Of a stretch of DNA of 64,000 bases, positions 1 through 10,495 are shown one piece after another; the stretch's first letter is position 1, and every line of letters begins with the position of its first letter. The stretch covers positions 8,565,918 to 8,629,917 of the forward strand of contig OU452221.1 of the NCBI GenBank assembly GCA_911728455.2, written 5' to 3'. Both the position numbers and the translations under genes were made by a program. This DNA is from Marthasterias glacialis. Its lineage: Eukaryota; Echinodermata; Asteroidea; Forcipulatida; Asteriidae. The notes beneath the pieces are model-generated. The model was not told the origin of the DNA, ran no database searches, and was given only the letters and a program-made list of their open reading frames with translations.

Positions 1-1367
1 ACGTCGGTGTGACAACTGCATTGTCATTAATATTGCCTGCCTGAGCTCAGCCAATGTGATCTAATTGGGATTTGTCAGGTGAAGAAATTGGTTTAGTTCC
101 CAAAATCAGGGAAATTATTCAAAACATCAGAGACTGGAATTAATCCTAGGACAAAACCAGTCTGTTCAAAGGTCAGAAAATGGAAAATAGAACAAGCCAT
201 CTTAAAAAACAATCTATGATTGACAGCACGGCACTGAGGAGGAAACTACAACTGCGGGGGAAGAGAGGGCGTGTCATTTCCCAGGCTCTACCATGCCATT
301 GATAACCAGTGATAAGAATTGTACATTGTGGAGAAAAGCTCCCTAGATCTACCCACCAAGAAATATGAGATGTAATAAATATAAGGTCCTTTGTGGCGTG
401 AGTATTTTCCTGCTGTTAAGGATGTGGCATATCTTAACTGATTAGGTTCAACGACCATGTCATTGTTCTGCGACAAGGGAGTTCCAGGAATAACCGTTAC
501 ACATAAGTAGGTGTAAGTGTACCATGGTTAGAGGCAGTATAGGGTCGCACGGTGGAGTTGTACATGGGTGTGTTCATCATTGTAATTATCCAAACTATGT
601 TTGGGATGTTATTGTCTTACAAACTAGAAAGGATGATTTACAACTTTGGACTCACTGCCAGGGAATCATGAACATAATGTGTGAAAATGATGAATGAATT
701 GAGAATGAATTACACATTTGAAAAATGGAGCCTTCAAAAGTTTGGCCTTTCCCTGAAAGATGCATTTGCAGGAAACAATTTTGTCAAAGAAATGATTTAT
801 TCATTGCGCTTTTTGTCTTTTTCATTGTTTCAAATTTTAAAGTGAATCTTATTGACAAGGGGAGTATAGCGGATGGCGGTGATTTTTGTTTAGTTGCAGA
901 CATTAATTTTTGTCTCAATTTCAAAACTCCGTTATGTCACAAGTTTTACTGAATTTGTACTTGTCAAGTACTCGTTATAGCCGATACAATCTGCAAACAG
1001 TTACTGAAATGTGATTTCTCTGTCTTCCAAACGTGCAAAATGTTGAAAATATGCGGGGTTTGTTTTCAACATGATCATTTTTTTATTGTTGTAAAATGTA
1101 AAGGGTTTCTGAGGGCACATCTTTTTGATGTCAGTTTTTTAGACGACTATTATTGCCTTTGGTGGAATTGTATTTATTATTTCAACTTGCCTGTTGGTTA
1201 TTGTTTCAATTCGCTTTGCTTTGAAAAAGGTTTTTAGTACCGTTCTGTTAAGTACCCGTGATCTGTGGCCACAAAGTATATTTTAAGACGCAAAGAAAAA
1301 CATTTCACAACGTTGGGATTTAAACTGCAAAATGCGGCAAGGTTCAACTAGAAGCACCAGTCTAAAA
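1..1367. other. Unique AT-rich non-coding DNA
   Basis: No open frame longer than 75 codons and no recognisable motif. A stretch at about 1080-1180 (a GGGCACATCTTTTT motif followed by T-rich DNA) faintly resembles 56130-56200, so part may be an old repeat. Confidence 0.5.
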
Positions 1368-1754
1368 CAGTGGCGTAACTAAGGGGGGGGGGGGGCACGG
1401 ATTACAAATGGGGGTACCGGGGGCACATGCCCCCCCCCCCCCAGCCCCAATTTGAAATCGGGACTTTTTAGATTAAAAATTACCAGGATAAAATGTTACA
1501 TTTTACAAGCTTTTATGTAGTAATTTCGATGTTTTTAAAGGTTTTTTTTTGTTTTATCCACGCGGACAATGTATTTTGTTAACCTCTACGTCAGATTATT
1601 TTATAAACCACGGCATTAACAAGAGCGCTGAAAGGGCTTGTTAAGGGAAAAATACAGACAGAAACTACAGTTTTAATTGCCACGAGAGTGCCCCGTAGAA
1701 AAAATGGTGCATCCCCTTGTGCCCTCATAATGTTTTACCCTAGTTACGCCGCTG
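1368..1754. mobile_element. hAT-like non-autonomous DNA transposon, copy 1
   Basis: Starts CAGTGGCGTAACTAAGG and ends CCTAGTTACGCCGCTG, which are near-perfect inverted termini. A G run and a C run lie just inside the left end, and there is no transposase frame. A second copy in opposite orientation lies at 17749-18126; shared interior words include TTACAAGCTTTTATGTAGTA and its complement, and a CAAGCCC..TTTCAGCGCTCTTG segment. CAGNG termini are typical of the hAT superfamily. The flanks GTCTAAAA and GTCTTATT match at only 5 of 8 positions, so the 8-bp target duplication expected for hAT is decayed or absent. Confidence 0.75.
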
Positions 1755-3638
1755 GTCTTATTCCCTAAGTAGGATTGCAAGAAGAGGAACAATCGATCCC
1801 CTCTCGCAGACAGAAAACATCCGCCCACAGGGATCTTGCCCTCTTGATCAGGACATGCCCAGATTAATTTTATTGTCACCATATACAACATTTCAATCTC
1901 AGCTTAACAGCAATGGGCTGGCTGGAAGGCTCCCCCTTCCCCTCTGCCCCCCCCCCCCCCACCCTGGGGCAAAGAGAAGAAAAGAAACAGCAGCAGCAGG
2001 GAAAAAGACTGAAATGAAAAACCGACTCTTCAACATTCACTCCCTTGGAATCTATGCTACAACGGAACAAATGAAAGTACCGGTAATGTGATTACTTAAT
2101 GGTTTGATTAGCGTATTATTTCATTTGGCCAATGGTGTTCGGTGCATCTTCACGTTTATCTTATTTTATATCAATTCTAGGATTGGACAGTAAAACGTTG
2201 AAAATCATGCCGTGTTAGACCCATAAGATTTTATAGCAATCCCCATGCCATCAAGGTCTCAGGTATGCAAGTACACGTGGGCCGTATATCTTTTTTCCAT
2301 AATTTTGAATTCAAGGAGGTCCATATTTGCTCAAGAATGAATGTTTCTTTTAAAATTTGCTCAGCAAAAAATGAAGCAAGGAACTTCACTGATACAAAGC
2401 CCGTAGGCCACTGCCTCTGGAGGCTCTGGATCTGGGCTTGGTGCCCCACTCGAAGAGTTTCAATTGATTCTCAGATCATTTTGGAAGTGCTCTATATTAG
2501 TCCTTGGGTTCATTAATGATTTATTGAATCTCTCGGAATCCACACGGAGTGATTGAACAGCCTCAAAACGGCCATGGGAGCAGTTCAAGCCAAAGCAAGA
2601 GCTCTGACTTGCTAAAACCACAAGGCTCTAACTTTTCCATATGGTTCCTATAATTAGTGAAATCCAGTTGTGTTAATATAAATTGCGCCGCTCTTGAAAT
2701 TGTAGCATATTAATTCCATAATTACTTCAATACTCAGACGGCACAGCTGGCTGGGGCTGGTCGTAATTGCCCGTAGCCATTTTCCCACCAGGTGGCCAAG
2801 CCTTTTTATGGATACTAAAAAAAACAAAAAAAACGGGTGACTGGTGGAAGTGGCTGAGGGACTTAAAATAATGGGCCGAATGTGAGGGTCAATGTCTGGG
2901 CAGAAACAATCAAATGAGTTTAACAAAAACAGCTTATACAAAATGCCTCGGGGTAAGGAAAAGGGTAGCAGAGGGTGGCATGTCACATGGTCACTTTCAT
3001 GTTTTGTGACTAACCTATTCTGAACTTTGTAGTACCATGATTATTGTACCAGTAAGGAAAATCAATTTCAAAATGTTATTTCCCGCGGTCAATTTGCCCT
3101 TCCTCTATATACAAGTATTTGTCAATGTACAATTGATCCTTGGGCAGGTATTATTGCATTCAACATGTTGAGAAATGCAGATGTTTTGTCAATTAAGTTA
3201 GAAAGGGTCTAAGATCTACAGTAAGGCCTATATAGTTACTAATGGGTACGCGATTCCCAGACTAATTGCAAGATAATTGTCTGACTTAATGTTACTCAAA
3301 TTGATTGCGCACGGATCCTATCATCCACTGGGGTCACAGACTGCCGTAGGGCAAGCAGGTAACTCACATAGTCTTGAGAATATTGTTTTATAATTTTCCC
3401 AAACCCTCCCCGTCCCCTACTCCCCAAAAATAGGGACAAAGAAAACGCAAATACCAACGACACTCTCCACAGTTTCCCTGCTGAAAAAACCCATTAAAAC
3501 TAAATAAATAACTCTATTCATGAATGTATTCAGACCCATCTTCACTCTGAAAACAATAATAGGGATTATAATAAATACAAAATTGCAATTAACAAATAAT
3601 GCTGATACTGATGTTTATAAAACAAAATCATAGCCTAC
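1755..3638. other. Unique non-coding DNA
   Basis: Contains a C run near 1948 and short frames on both strands (the longest is 110 codons at 2654-2986, minus) with no domain, signal peptide or recognisable family. No inverted termini or tRNA boxes seen. Confidence 0.5.
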
Positions 3639-3725
3639 CTTTGCCTTCTGACAAGCATATCACTTCGGCAAAATAGACTCCGCTTCTTGGTGATCACAGG
3701 TGCTTCTTGACTTGGAATTAATCAC
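3639..3725 (-). other. Candidate non-coding or 5'-UTR exon
   Basis: On the minus strand an 87-nt segment is preceded by a branch-like TCTAAT, a pyrimidine-rich tract and TTTACAG, and followed by AAAG|GTAGGC. These are good acceptor and donor contexts. All three frames contain a stop (the frame starting at its first base runs 21 codons), so it cannot be an internal coding exon. It does contain an ATG 23 nt before its donor, which would fit a 5'-UTR or start exon, or a lncRNA exon. Chance splice-like signals are common in 64 kb, so confidence is low. Confidence 0.2.
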
Positions 3726-4096
3726 CTGTAAACAAAGATTAGAGGGATCGAGATTTTAGCAGGATTACTTGAAAAGGGAGGTAGGCTACCACTGCAAGAA
3801 ATCTACAATAATGTGCAACTGGGGGAATGATGAAGTTAGTTGCTCCGGGGAGGGTTTTGTTATTTGGTTTTAGACCTTAAATGTCAGAGTTTCAACGTTC
3901 TCGTTTTGGAAATGTTCAATTTGTAACAGCTACACCGTCTGCAACATGTGGTACATGATTGTTATTCAAAATATCGCGCCAATCAAAAGGAGCATATTTA
4001 TGATCAGTCTGCTACGAGCTTGTGGTTCGTATTGTGTTGCCATGTCTTTTTTGTAAGCACAGATTCCCACGGCCACTCATTGGAGATAAAATATTA
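3726..4096. other. Unique non-coding DNA
   Basis: Nothing recognised between the candidate exon and the MITE. Confidence 0.4.
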
Positions 4097-4311
4097 GGGC
4101 CGTGTCACACAAGACGATTTACAGGCAACCAGTTCAAGGCAATCTGCAAGAACAAAAACTATTCGTGACACTTTCAATTTTCGCATAATTGTCTTGGATA
4201 TAAGAATATACCGTTAGCAAAACTTCTGTTGTGTTACCGAACTGTTATTTTGCATTAGCAATATTTGTTTGCCTCTGATTTGTCACTAAAATGGCTTTGT
4301 GTGACAAAGCC
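4097..4311 (+). mobile_element. Palindromic MITE, GGGCCRTGTCACAC family, copy a
   Basis: About 215 bp. Begins GGGCCGTGTCACAC and ends GTGTGACAAAGCC, with further inverted similarity (CAGGCAACC near the left, TTTGCCTC near the right). It is the most diverged of four near-complete copies (25185-25398, 25406-25611, 32369-32580) plus a fragment at 7861-7912. No coding capacity. No convincing target duplication at this copy. Confidence 0.8.
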
Positions 4312-4317
4312 TTTGAG

Positions 4318-4346
4318 ACGCCTTCGGCATCAACCTTCGGCATCAA
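4318..4346. repeat. 13-16 bp tandem duplication
   Basis: The words CCTTCGGCATCAA and CCTTCGGCATCAACG follow each other directly at the edge of the MITE. Confidence 0.6.
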
Positions 4347-4861
4347 CGAACAAGAATCTTCTCAATTAAACATGAACACTGACCTACACACAAAAACATG
4401 TTGTGGACAACTCGTTTGACAAGAGTAAAAATCACCTTGCTATAGACTGTGAATGTCTCGTGTGTATCTGAAGGTTTAAGTGCGCGATTGTGTTTCCTTC
4501 TTAATATTCAAGCAATGGCACCAATGTTTCCAAAATGTTTGAATACACGCAAGACTTACACAGCCTAAGGTGCAGCGCCATAAAATACATCATCCGTGGG
4601 GTACACTAAGCATATTCTGATTCTACAGGTGGCGAACTCTTGCCAGTATGAAAATAACACGATAAGTCAAGCTTTCAATTTGCATCTAAGTTCATCGCCA
4701 AAATTGCATCATCATCTGGTTCCCCTGAAAACTGGGCTCATCGTGGGTTGGACGGGGAAGGACAGACCGGCTCATTAAATGGTTTAATCTCTCCGTAAAA
4801 TGACAATATTGCAACAACATAACTAATTACAAGGGGTATGAAAGGAACTTCCCATCACCAG

Positions 4862-4916
4862 GGCTCGATTTCACAAAGAGCTAAGATCGATCTTAACTGC
4901 TAATCAATCTTAATTT
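4862..4916 (+). repeat. MITE end fragment (AATTTCACAAA-type)
   Basis: GGGCTCGATTTCACAAAGAGC followed by the internal palindrome AAGATCGATCTT resembles the ends of the elements at 36005 and 47536, which start with GGATTTCACAAA. Confidence 0.4.
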
Positions 4917-4971
4917 CTCAGCAAGATGTGAGGTCACAATGCAAATTACTATGGTAATACTGACAACTCAC

Positions 4972-5022
4972 CTTAAAACCCCAGCTCAAAATTGGTAAGA
5001 AGAAAAACATAAATGTTTACAA
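4972..5022 (-). repeat. Terminal fragment of the TTTAAAGCCCCAGCTC family
   Basis: TTAAAACCCCAGCTCAAAATTGGTAAGAAG.. is the reverse complement of the right end of the complete element at 63095-63425. Only about 50 bp remain. Confidence 0.65.
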
Positions 5023-5038
5023 CATCGAACTGGTTGAC

Positions 5039-5071
5039 ACCCCCCCCCCCCCACACACACACACACACACC
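5039..5071. repeat. C run plus (AC)n microsatellite
   Basis: About 14 C residues run directly into about nine AC units. Confidence 0.95.
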
Positions 5072-5668
5072 CTTACAGGTGGCAGTTACGGGGTCCTCCT
5101 ATTGTTGTTCTGTTATTCCCTTCTCTGAAGAATTCCTCTGTGGGGTAGCACTAGAACAAAGAAAACCTTGTAGGGTAGCATTGTTCCATAAGTGCCCCAT
5201 AAGTTGGTGAGTGTAAGTGCACACCCACACACCCAAGCAAACACAAAAAAACCGAAAGAGGCTGGCCGATTTAAGCCCAAAATACACATGATACATCTTC
5301 AAAACAAACTCAATTGGCATTACCCAGACGTGGAGGTATTAATTTATCACGGATAATTGCTTCTAATTTCTGCCAATTAAGAAAGTGTCTTTAAAGTTCA
5401 AAGTTAAGGTCATGAAACCTCCCTACTTTCAGTTAGACCGACACGCATGCCAGATCTAATTAGCTTAACTAAATATTTTGCGCAAAATTATCCACATTGT
5501 CTTTTAATATCAAAGACAATTGTTTGATATAATTCTTTGCAGTAACTATAAATAGTAAACTTGCGGGTTCAACCATGTATAAATCTCTTTTTGGAGGAGT
5601 GTTGGCACTTGGAGGCCGTTGTGGTCTCGACGATTCGAGCAATATACTCTGCTTCAATATATCGTCTT
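5072..5668. other. Unique non-coding DNA
   Basis: No repeat or gene recognised. Short frames on both strands have no domain. Confidence 0.4.
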
Positions 5669-5739
5669 CAGGAGAAAGTTACGCTGCTGAGGATATTGAG
5701 GTTAAGCTTCAGTATCCTCAGCAGCCTAACTTTCTCCTG
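5669..5739. ncRNA. Near-perfect 71-nt hairpin, candidate small-RNA precursor
   Basis: Positions 5669-5701 pair with 5707-5739 across a 5-nt loop (TTAAG). By hand the 33-bp stem has one C-C mismatch and two G-U pairs. Weaker AT-rich pairing continues outside (ATATAT upstream, TATATAG downstream) after an asymmetric bulge. The length fits a pre-miRNA, but the stem is unusually perfect and the loop very small, which also fits a recent inverted duplication or an endo-siRNA source. I do not recognise the arms as a known miRNA family. Strand cannot be decided from sequence alone. Confidence 0.4.
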
Positions 5740-6065
5740 TATATAGGGCTGGAGGGATGCACATTTGGGCACATTTGATAGCTAAAGATTGCACCCATTA
5801 TAAACGTTAAAGTAGATTGCCGAATTTTCATAAAACATCACAACTCATCACAATGCTAAAACATAATTTCTACAAAACCCCAAAAAGCATGCAGCAGTGA
5901 TACAGAAAACAATGACAAGGGATCAAAATCGGACAGCACACGTGACTTTTTTGACCCACAAACTGTTCCATGGTTCCGGGCAGTATCACTGTCTCAGACC
6001 AATCCTCACCTCCTATCAATATTATTTCAGTGAGAGAGGGCAGTGTTGATGGTCAGAATTTCACG
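5740..6065. other. Unique non-coding DNA
   Basis: Nothing recognised. Ends with the left 9-bp direct repeat (6057-6065) of the next element. Confidence 0.4.
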
Positions 6066-6419
6066 TAGTCTGGTTCCTTTTCTTTTTTTTTTTTTAAATC
6101 TTAGATCAGACATCATCCAAAGTTAAACATAGATTATGACGCAACATATATAAATATTCATTACTTGTCACCTACGTTGGACGATGTCATTGGATAAAAA
6201 ACGGAGCGCTGATGACAAGCTTTGTTTACTTTCAAAAAGCCTCGGATAATCAGTTTGTGAAAATGTTACAAGTATATTCAATATTGTGTTGAATTATTTT
6301 GTTGGTATATTTTCGGAAAACGAGAAATTCCTCCTTTTTGTCACGTGACATTTGGGTGATACCGGACCCTAAAAACGACAGAGAATAGTCGGAGATTTTT
6401 GGGTCTGGGAACCAGACTA
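6066..6419. mobile_element. TIR transposon relic with 9-bp target duplication
   Basis: Starts TAGTCTGGTTCC and ends GGGAACCAGACTA, an inverted terminal pair. It is flanked by the perfect 9-bp direct repeat AATTTCACG (6057-6065 and 6420-6428). Length 354 bp, no coding frame. Duplications of 8-9 bp are known for Mutator-like and some other DNA transposons; the superfamily is not decided here. The same TAGTCTGGTTCC word occurs near 46720, and in reverse near 21800 and, more diverged, at 22855. Confidence 0.75.
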
Positions 6420-6660
6420 AATTTCACGGGCCCCTGTTCCATTTAAAGGGAAAAAGAAGTTTCGTCTGATCCTAATTTTTAACTCCCAAATAGGCCTCAC
6501 TCCTATACATTTCTAATTGGCAGACGACACTTTTATACAACCTAATATCAACATAATTAAACACTAAACAGCTTTAACGAATTTCTGAAATTAATGTCCT
6601 TGAGGAAATTAATGTCCATGCTAAATAGTTTTCAATAATCGCACCAAAAAATACAACCAG

Positions 6661-7005
6661 ATAAAGCACCAGCTCCTCAACATTGGTAAACTGACGGTAA
6701 ATGCCTCCATTCCTTGCATAGATCAAGATATTTGTAATCAAACCGACCAGTGAAAATGTCAGCTCATTTCGTTGTTTCATATGCGAAGAAACGGTAAAAA
6801 TGCATTCGGCTTTTTTGTACGCATTCCTATAGGTCACTGAGACGAAAACTAATTTTAAATCGTATTTCATTTATTATTTAAACACGATAACACTTCAGGC
6901 AGAAATATTTAAAGGAAAGTTGTCTACCATCATTATCTTTATACCATGTAAGGTAAATCTGTGAACATTGTTTTTCTTCTCACTAATGTTGAGCTGGGGC
7001 TTTAA
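6661..7005 (+). mobile_element. TTTAAAGCCCCAGCTC family, copy 1
   Basis: Near full length. Begins ATAAAGCACCAGCTCCTCAAC, ends TGTTGAGCTGGGGCTTTAA, and keeps the central CACTGAGACGAAAAC of the complete copy at 63095-63425. It has about 30 bp of extra sequence before the centre relative to that copy. A 98-codon minus frame inside it is fortuitous. Confidence 0.8.
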
Positions 7006-7175
7006 GTGGACTGATGATGAAACGTCCAAAGATTCGTTTTAATGGTAAATCATTTGAAATCATGAAGATTGTTTGAGAACCCTTCCAAACCACAAAGATG
7101 TACAAAACCCTTAACAACTTTGTAACAAAAGTCACACGGCATGCAAAAGGAACGCTTCGAAAGTATCATGAACCA

Positions 7176-7515
7176 CCGTTTTCACGAAGAGACAATTGAG
7201 CCCATGCAGAACAAACTTTCATGTTTGGAGAAAAACCACGTTTGAGATAAACCATTTTTGAAGTTATTGTTGCTAAGACTGCTGGCCAATTAGACTTTAA
7301 CATCTTACAACCCATGAAAGTGGAGATCTTGAATCATGCAAATCTGTTGTCATAGTAAACTCAATCAGTGAATGATTAACTGAATAATACTATCGTCTCT
7401 GCGAGAAGAGGTATGTGTGCAGGCGCGTCGTGTACAAACCAATGCGTAAACGAAATTGGCAGTTCGTCAAAACCCACAATTATTTAGGTCACATAATAAT
7501 GTCTCTTCGTGAAAA
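7176..7515. mobile_element. Candidate TIR element, GTTTTCACGAAGAGAC family
   Basis: Left end CCGTTTTCACGAAGAGAC is inverted at GTCTCTTCGTGAAAAC (7500-7515). Two more right-end-like words in the same orientation follow at about 7585-7600 and 7762-7784, so the true right border may be 7784 with internal duplication. A related 370-bp element lies at 48671-49040. Confidence 0.5.
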
Positions 7516-7582
7516 CTGAAGAAGACAGAGCACTCGTTTGCCAGCGCTATGAACTTCAGTGTACAAAAATGGCAAATCAAAG

Positions 7583-7784
7583 ATTGGGCTGTTCGTGAAA
7601 GCCCAAAGCTGTAAATCTGGGGAAATTATCCTTGTGCTAATGAGTGTAATTGCGAAACTATCACGTTTTATTACTTAAAATTGGGGATAATTTTGGTGTG
7701 AGTAATGACATCCGACTGTGTCAAAACGCAAGTTTGCCAAAATATTGTTTTTTTTAATGAAATGGCTGTTTGTGAAAACGGTAA
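7583..7784. repeat. Extra right-end copies of the same TIR family
   Basis: GGGCTGTTCGTGAAAGCCC near 7586 and GGCTGTTTGTGAAAACGGT near 7764 both resemble the right terminus of the preceding element. Confidence 0.35.
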
Positions 7785-7860
7785 CAATCAACAGTACATT
7801 ATACTGCCCAGCAAGAGTAAATAGGCGAATGTTGAAATGAAATGATTTGTTTCTTCTTGG

Positions 7861-7912
7861 AGATTGCCTATGAAGAGATTGCTAGTGAAAATTGCCTTGT
7901 GTGACATTGGTC
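7861..7912 (+). repeat. Fragment of the GGGCCRTGTCACAC MITE
   Basis: AGATTGCCTATGAAGAGATTG .. AAATTGCCTTGTGTGACAT matches the right half of the full copies. Confidence 0.5.
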
Positions 7913-8481
7913 CTGAGGCATCAAACAATCATGTCATTTTATTGCACACGGCTCAGTATTTTGACAAAATGACAAACACACGCGCTCTCTTGTCAGTGGC
8001 GGATGCTACTTAATGATAGGGGAAGGATGTCTTCCTTCATAATGCAAGGTGTCAAGCAATCTAAGATTAAACTCATTACATCCTCAGACGATGGATTAAG
8101 ATCATGATGGAGCTTTTCATTAAGAAATCGGAATGCTGAATTGGGAGTGTTTATCCTTCCACCCATCCTCCCATCCTCCGAAGACAAATGAAGATATACG
8201 TTCGATACATGCTGCAACAATAGAGCCAAAAATAGATAGTCCAAACACCAGCATTTGTAGCTTTTATGGTCACTATAGAGACGCAGTCGTGTCGTGTTAT
8301 TTGTTTAATTATTTATTTCTTGTTCATCCTGGGCAGACCCTTCAGTAAAACACTGTGTTTTTTTCAAAGGTGCCAATAGCAATTACAAACTTTCATTAAC
8401 ATAAAAATAGAAAATTACCAAAAACATTAAAAAGATAGAGCAGAGGGGGAAAAGTGAGGCAGGGCAGATCAAATCGTAGAG
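7913..8481. other. Unique non-coding DNA
   Basis: Two overlapping antisense short frames (7993-8244 minus, 8133-8348 plus) carry no recognisable motif. Confidence 0.4.
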
Positions 8482-8483
8482 TA

Positions 8484-8664
8484 CACTGCAAAAACTGGGG
8501 TGTTAATTTGATTCTCTTGGTAGGCATAGGCCTATCTATATATGACAACACCACCATGGTGTTAATTTTACCAACGATAAAGCAAAGGGGACAACTAACA
8601 CCATGTCGGTGTTGTCACATATAGATACCGAGAGAATCAATTTAACACCCCAGTTTTTGCAGTG
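8484..8664. mobile_element. MITE with about 40-bp inverted termini and TA flanks
   Basis: Starts CACTGCAAAAACTGGGGTG and ends CCCCAGTTTTTGCAGTG, with the arms continuing to the GATTCTCT and AGAGAATC words and a weaker TATCTATATATGACAACACC / GGTGTTGTCACATATAGATA pairing. Flanked on both sides by TA (8482-8483 and 8665-8666), consistent with Tc1/mariner-type insertion. 181 bp, non-coding. Confidence 0.85.
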
Positions 8665-8666
8665 TA

Positions 8667-9890
8667 AACCTCAAGGGTGATGAGATATCAAATCTGGGCC
8701 AGCCAGAAGAGATGAAAAAAGACAATGCCGATATTAAGTAATATCCTGAATTAAGTTAAAAACATATTCTCGCTCGCTGCATTTTTTAGTTTTACAATAA
8801 CAAATATCTACAAGAAGAGGAGTATTTCCTCCCCTCAATTATTTAAAAACTCTTCCCTTTCAGAGTCAACTACAGTCAGTGCCATCAATCATTTTACATG
8901 GATTGTGTTTTTAATAATGCAGACAGAACAAAAGAGAATTTATGCAGTGTTTAGCCTTTTCCAAATGTACACAATCACCACAATCATTAGATTAAATTTG
9001 AAATCAGTTCAACCGCACTGGTTTTTATAGTTAGATTCGATTTCCAATTGACGATTTTGTACGATATAATTTATCTGGCGCAGATGGAACTTTTTAGAAA
9101 AATCAACACTTTACAATAAATAATTTGAGTAGACATTGACGCATCACTAATTACCACTGTTGTCTGGAGACTTTGCATTTAGGGGAAGAGGCAGTTATGT
9201 TTGTCTCGCAACAGATTCATTTACCCCTCCCTGTTCTTGGCTGCGCTGTGAAGAGGCTTGCGTTTATATCTCGCCATGTCTTGTTTCTGCGCATTATAGG
9301 GCAGGTTTCTATCCCTTCAAAAAGTGGCCTGTGGGCCTTGTGATGGGCGAATTGCATTTTGAAAAAAATCACCTCAGAACAAAGGAACAGTAAATATTTC
9401 ATGGTAATGATAAACTATAAAATACGGTGCTAACGTTATAAGAAAACTTGCATTGATTTTGGAAAAGTGCAACTGCAACCCGGCATTAGCACCAGCATTT
9501 ACTGACTGAAAAAAAACTAACGTTAAACAAATTAAGTTTCTCTTCAATTTGGGTTATCCGATGTCTTTCAAAATAACTTCGAAACTAGGTAGCTACCAAA
9601 AAATGCCAATAATATTTGTATTGGAAACGAAACGAATTCATCAAAACACGATGGTTTGCTATGCATATAAAAAAAAAAAAAAAACCAGGACTGTTATTTT
9701 GTCCTTGAAGAAGCTAGGCCAACTTTCCCTCGGAAGACAGCGTTTCCATCCGAGTTTATGAGTGAACATTTTAAGAAGGCATCGAGGTCGAGACAAGGGC
9801 AACGGAGGCAATGAGGCCTTGCAGTCTCGCGCGGGTATAATTGGCACATCGTTCGGGAACCTTGCGTTCCCACGTATGCGCAAACATTGC
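8667..9890. other. Unique non-coding DNA
   Basis: Only an A run at about 9669-9684 stands out. Short frames show no family. Confidence 0.45.
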
Positions 9891-10495
9891 TTTAAAGATA
9901 TATGAGCCATGCTCAGGCCGATTTTAATCTTGAAAATGAATCAAAAAGTTGAATTGCTATTTTTGTAGGATGAACAAGGTTATCAACTTTTAAACGAGAT
10001 ATCGAGCGGAAAAATCCATCAACATAACAAAAGAGTATTTAATGTTAAAAAATGATTTTTTGTGTGTGTGGATTACATCATTTTTAGCCGGAAGCCTTGC
10101 GACACAGGGACAAAATGCAGATGAAATGACGTTGTAATACACTCTAAAACTAACTTAGTCAAAACAGTGTTAATTAGTCCTTTTAAACCACATTTTGACT
10201 ACAATTTGTCAAAAATGGTCTAAAATGACTAATTAAGGCTGTTTTGACTAACTTTAGTTTTACAGTTTATACTATAGCCGACTTCTGGGTACCAGCAGCC
10301 GGGCATGGCCGTCGTATACATTTTCACGTAGGGTGGTTGGCCAGGATAATCGTTTCAAAAACGACATTTTAGTATAGCCATCTACAAGGTCAAAACGTGA
10401 TTTATTAATTTTTTATCGTCCCAAAATAACAAGCTCTTTTAAATTTCGTTGACTGGAATCAATTCATTTTCGAAGACAAATCACAGGAGCACGGA
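9891..10495 (+). repeat. Interspersed repeat X, copy 1 (interrupted)
   Basis: Aligns by eye over its whole length to 45291-45765: shared words include GTTGAATTGCT, TTTTTGTAGGATGA, GAGATATCGA, ACTTCTGGGTACCAGCAGC, CCAGGATAATC and CCATCTACAAGGTCAAAACG. It differs chiefly by a MITE of about 130 bp inserted after GACGTTGTAATA. No coding frame. Superfamily unknown. Confidence 0.8.
10138..10269. mobile_element. MITE nested in repeat X
   Basis: Arms TACACTCTAAAACTAAC.. and ..GTTTTACAGTTTA are inverted and extend through AGTCAAAACAG and TTAATTAGTC on the left and their complements on the right. The second copy of repeat X reads GACGTTGTAATATAGC straight through, giving a natural empty site. Confidence 0.85.

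Noticed and set aside
2654..2986. 110-codon minus frame
   Set aside because: No family recognised; length is within chance expectation for 64 kb on six frames.
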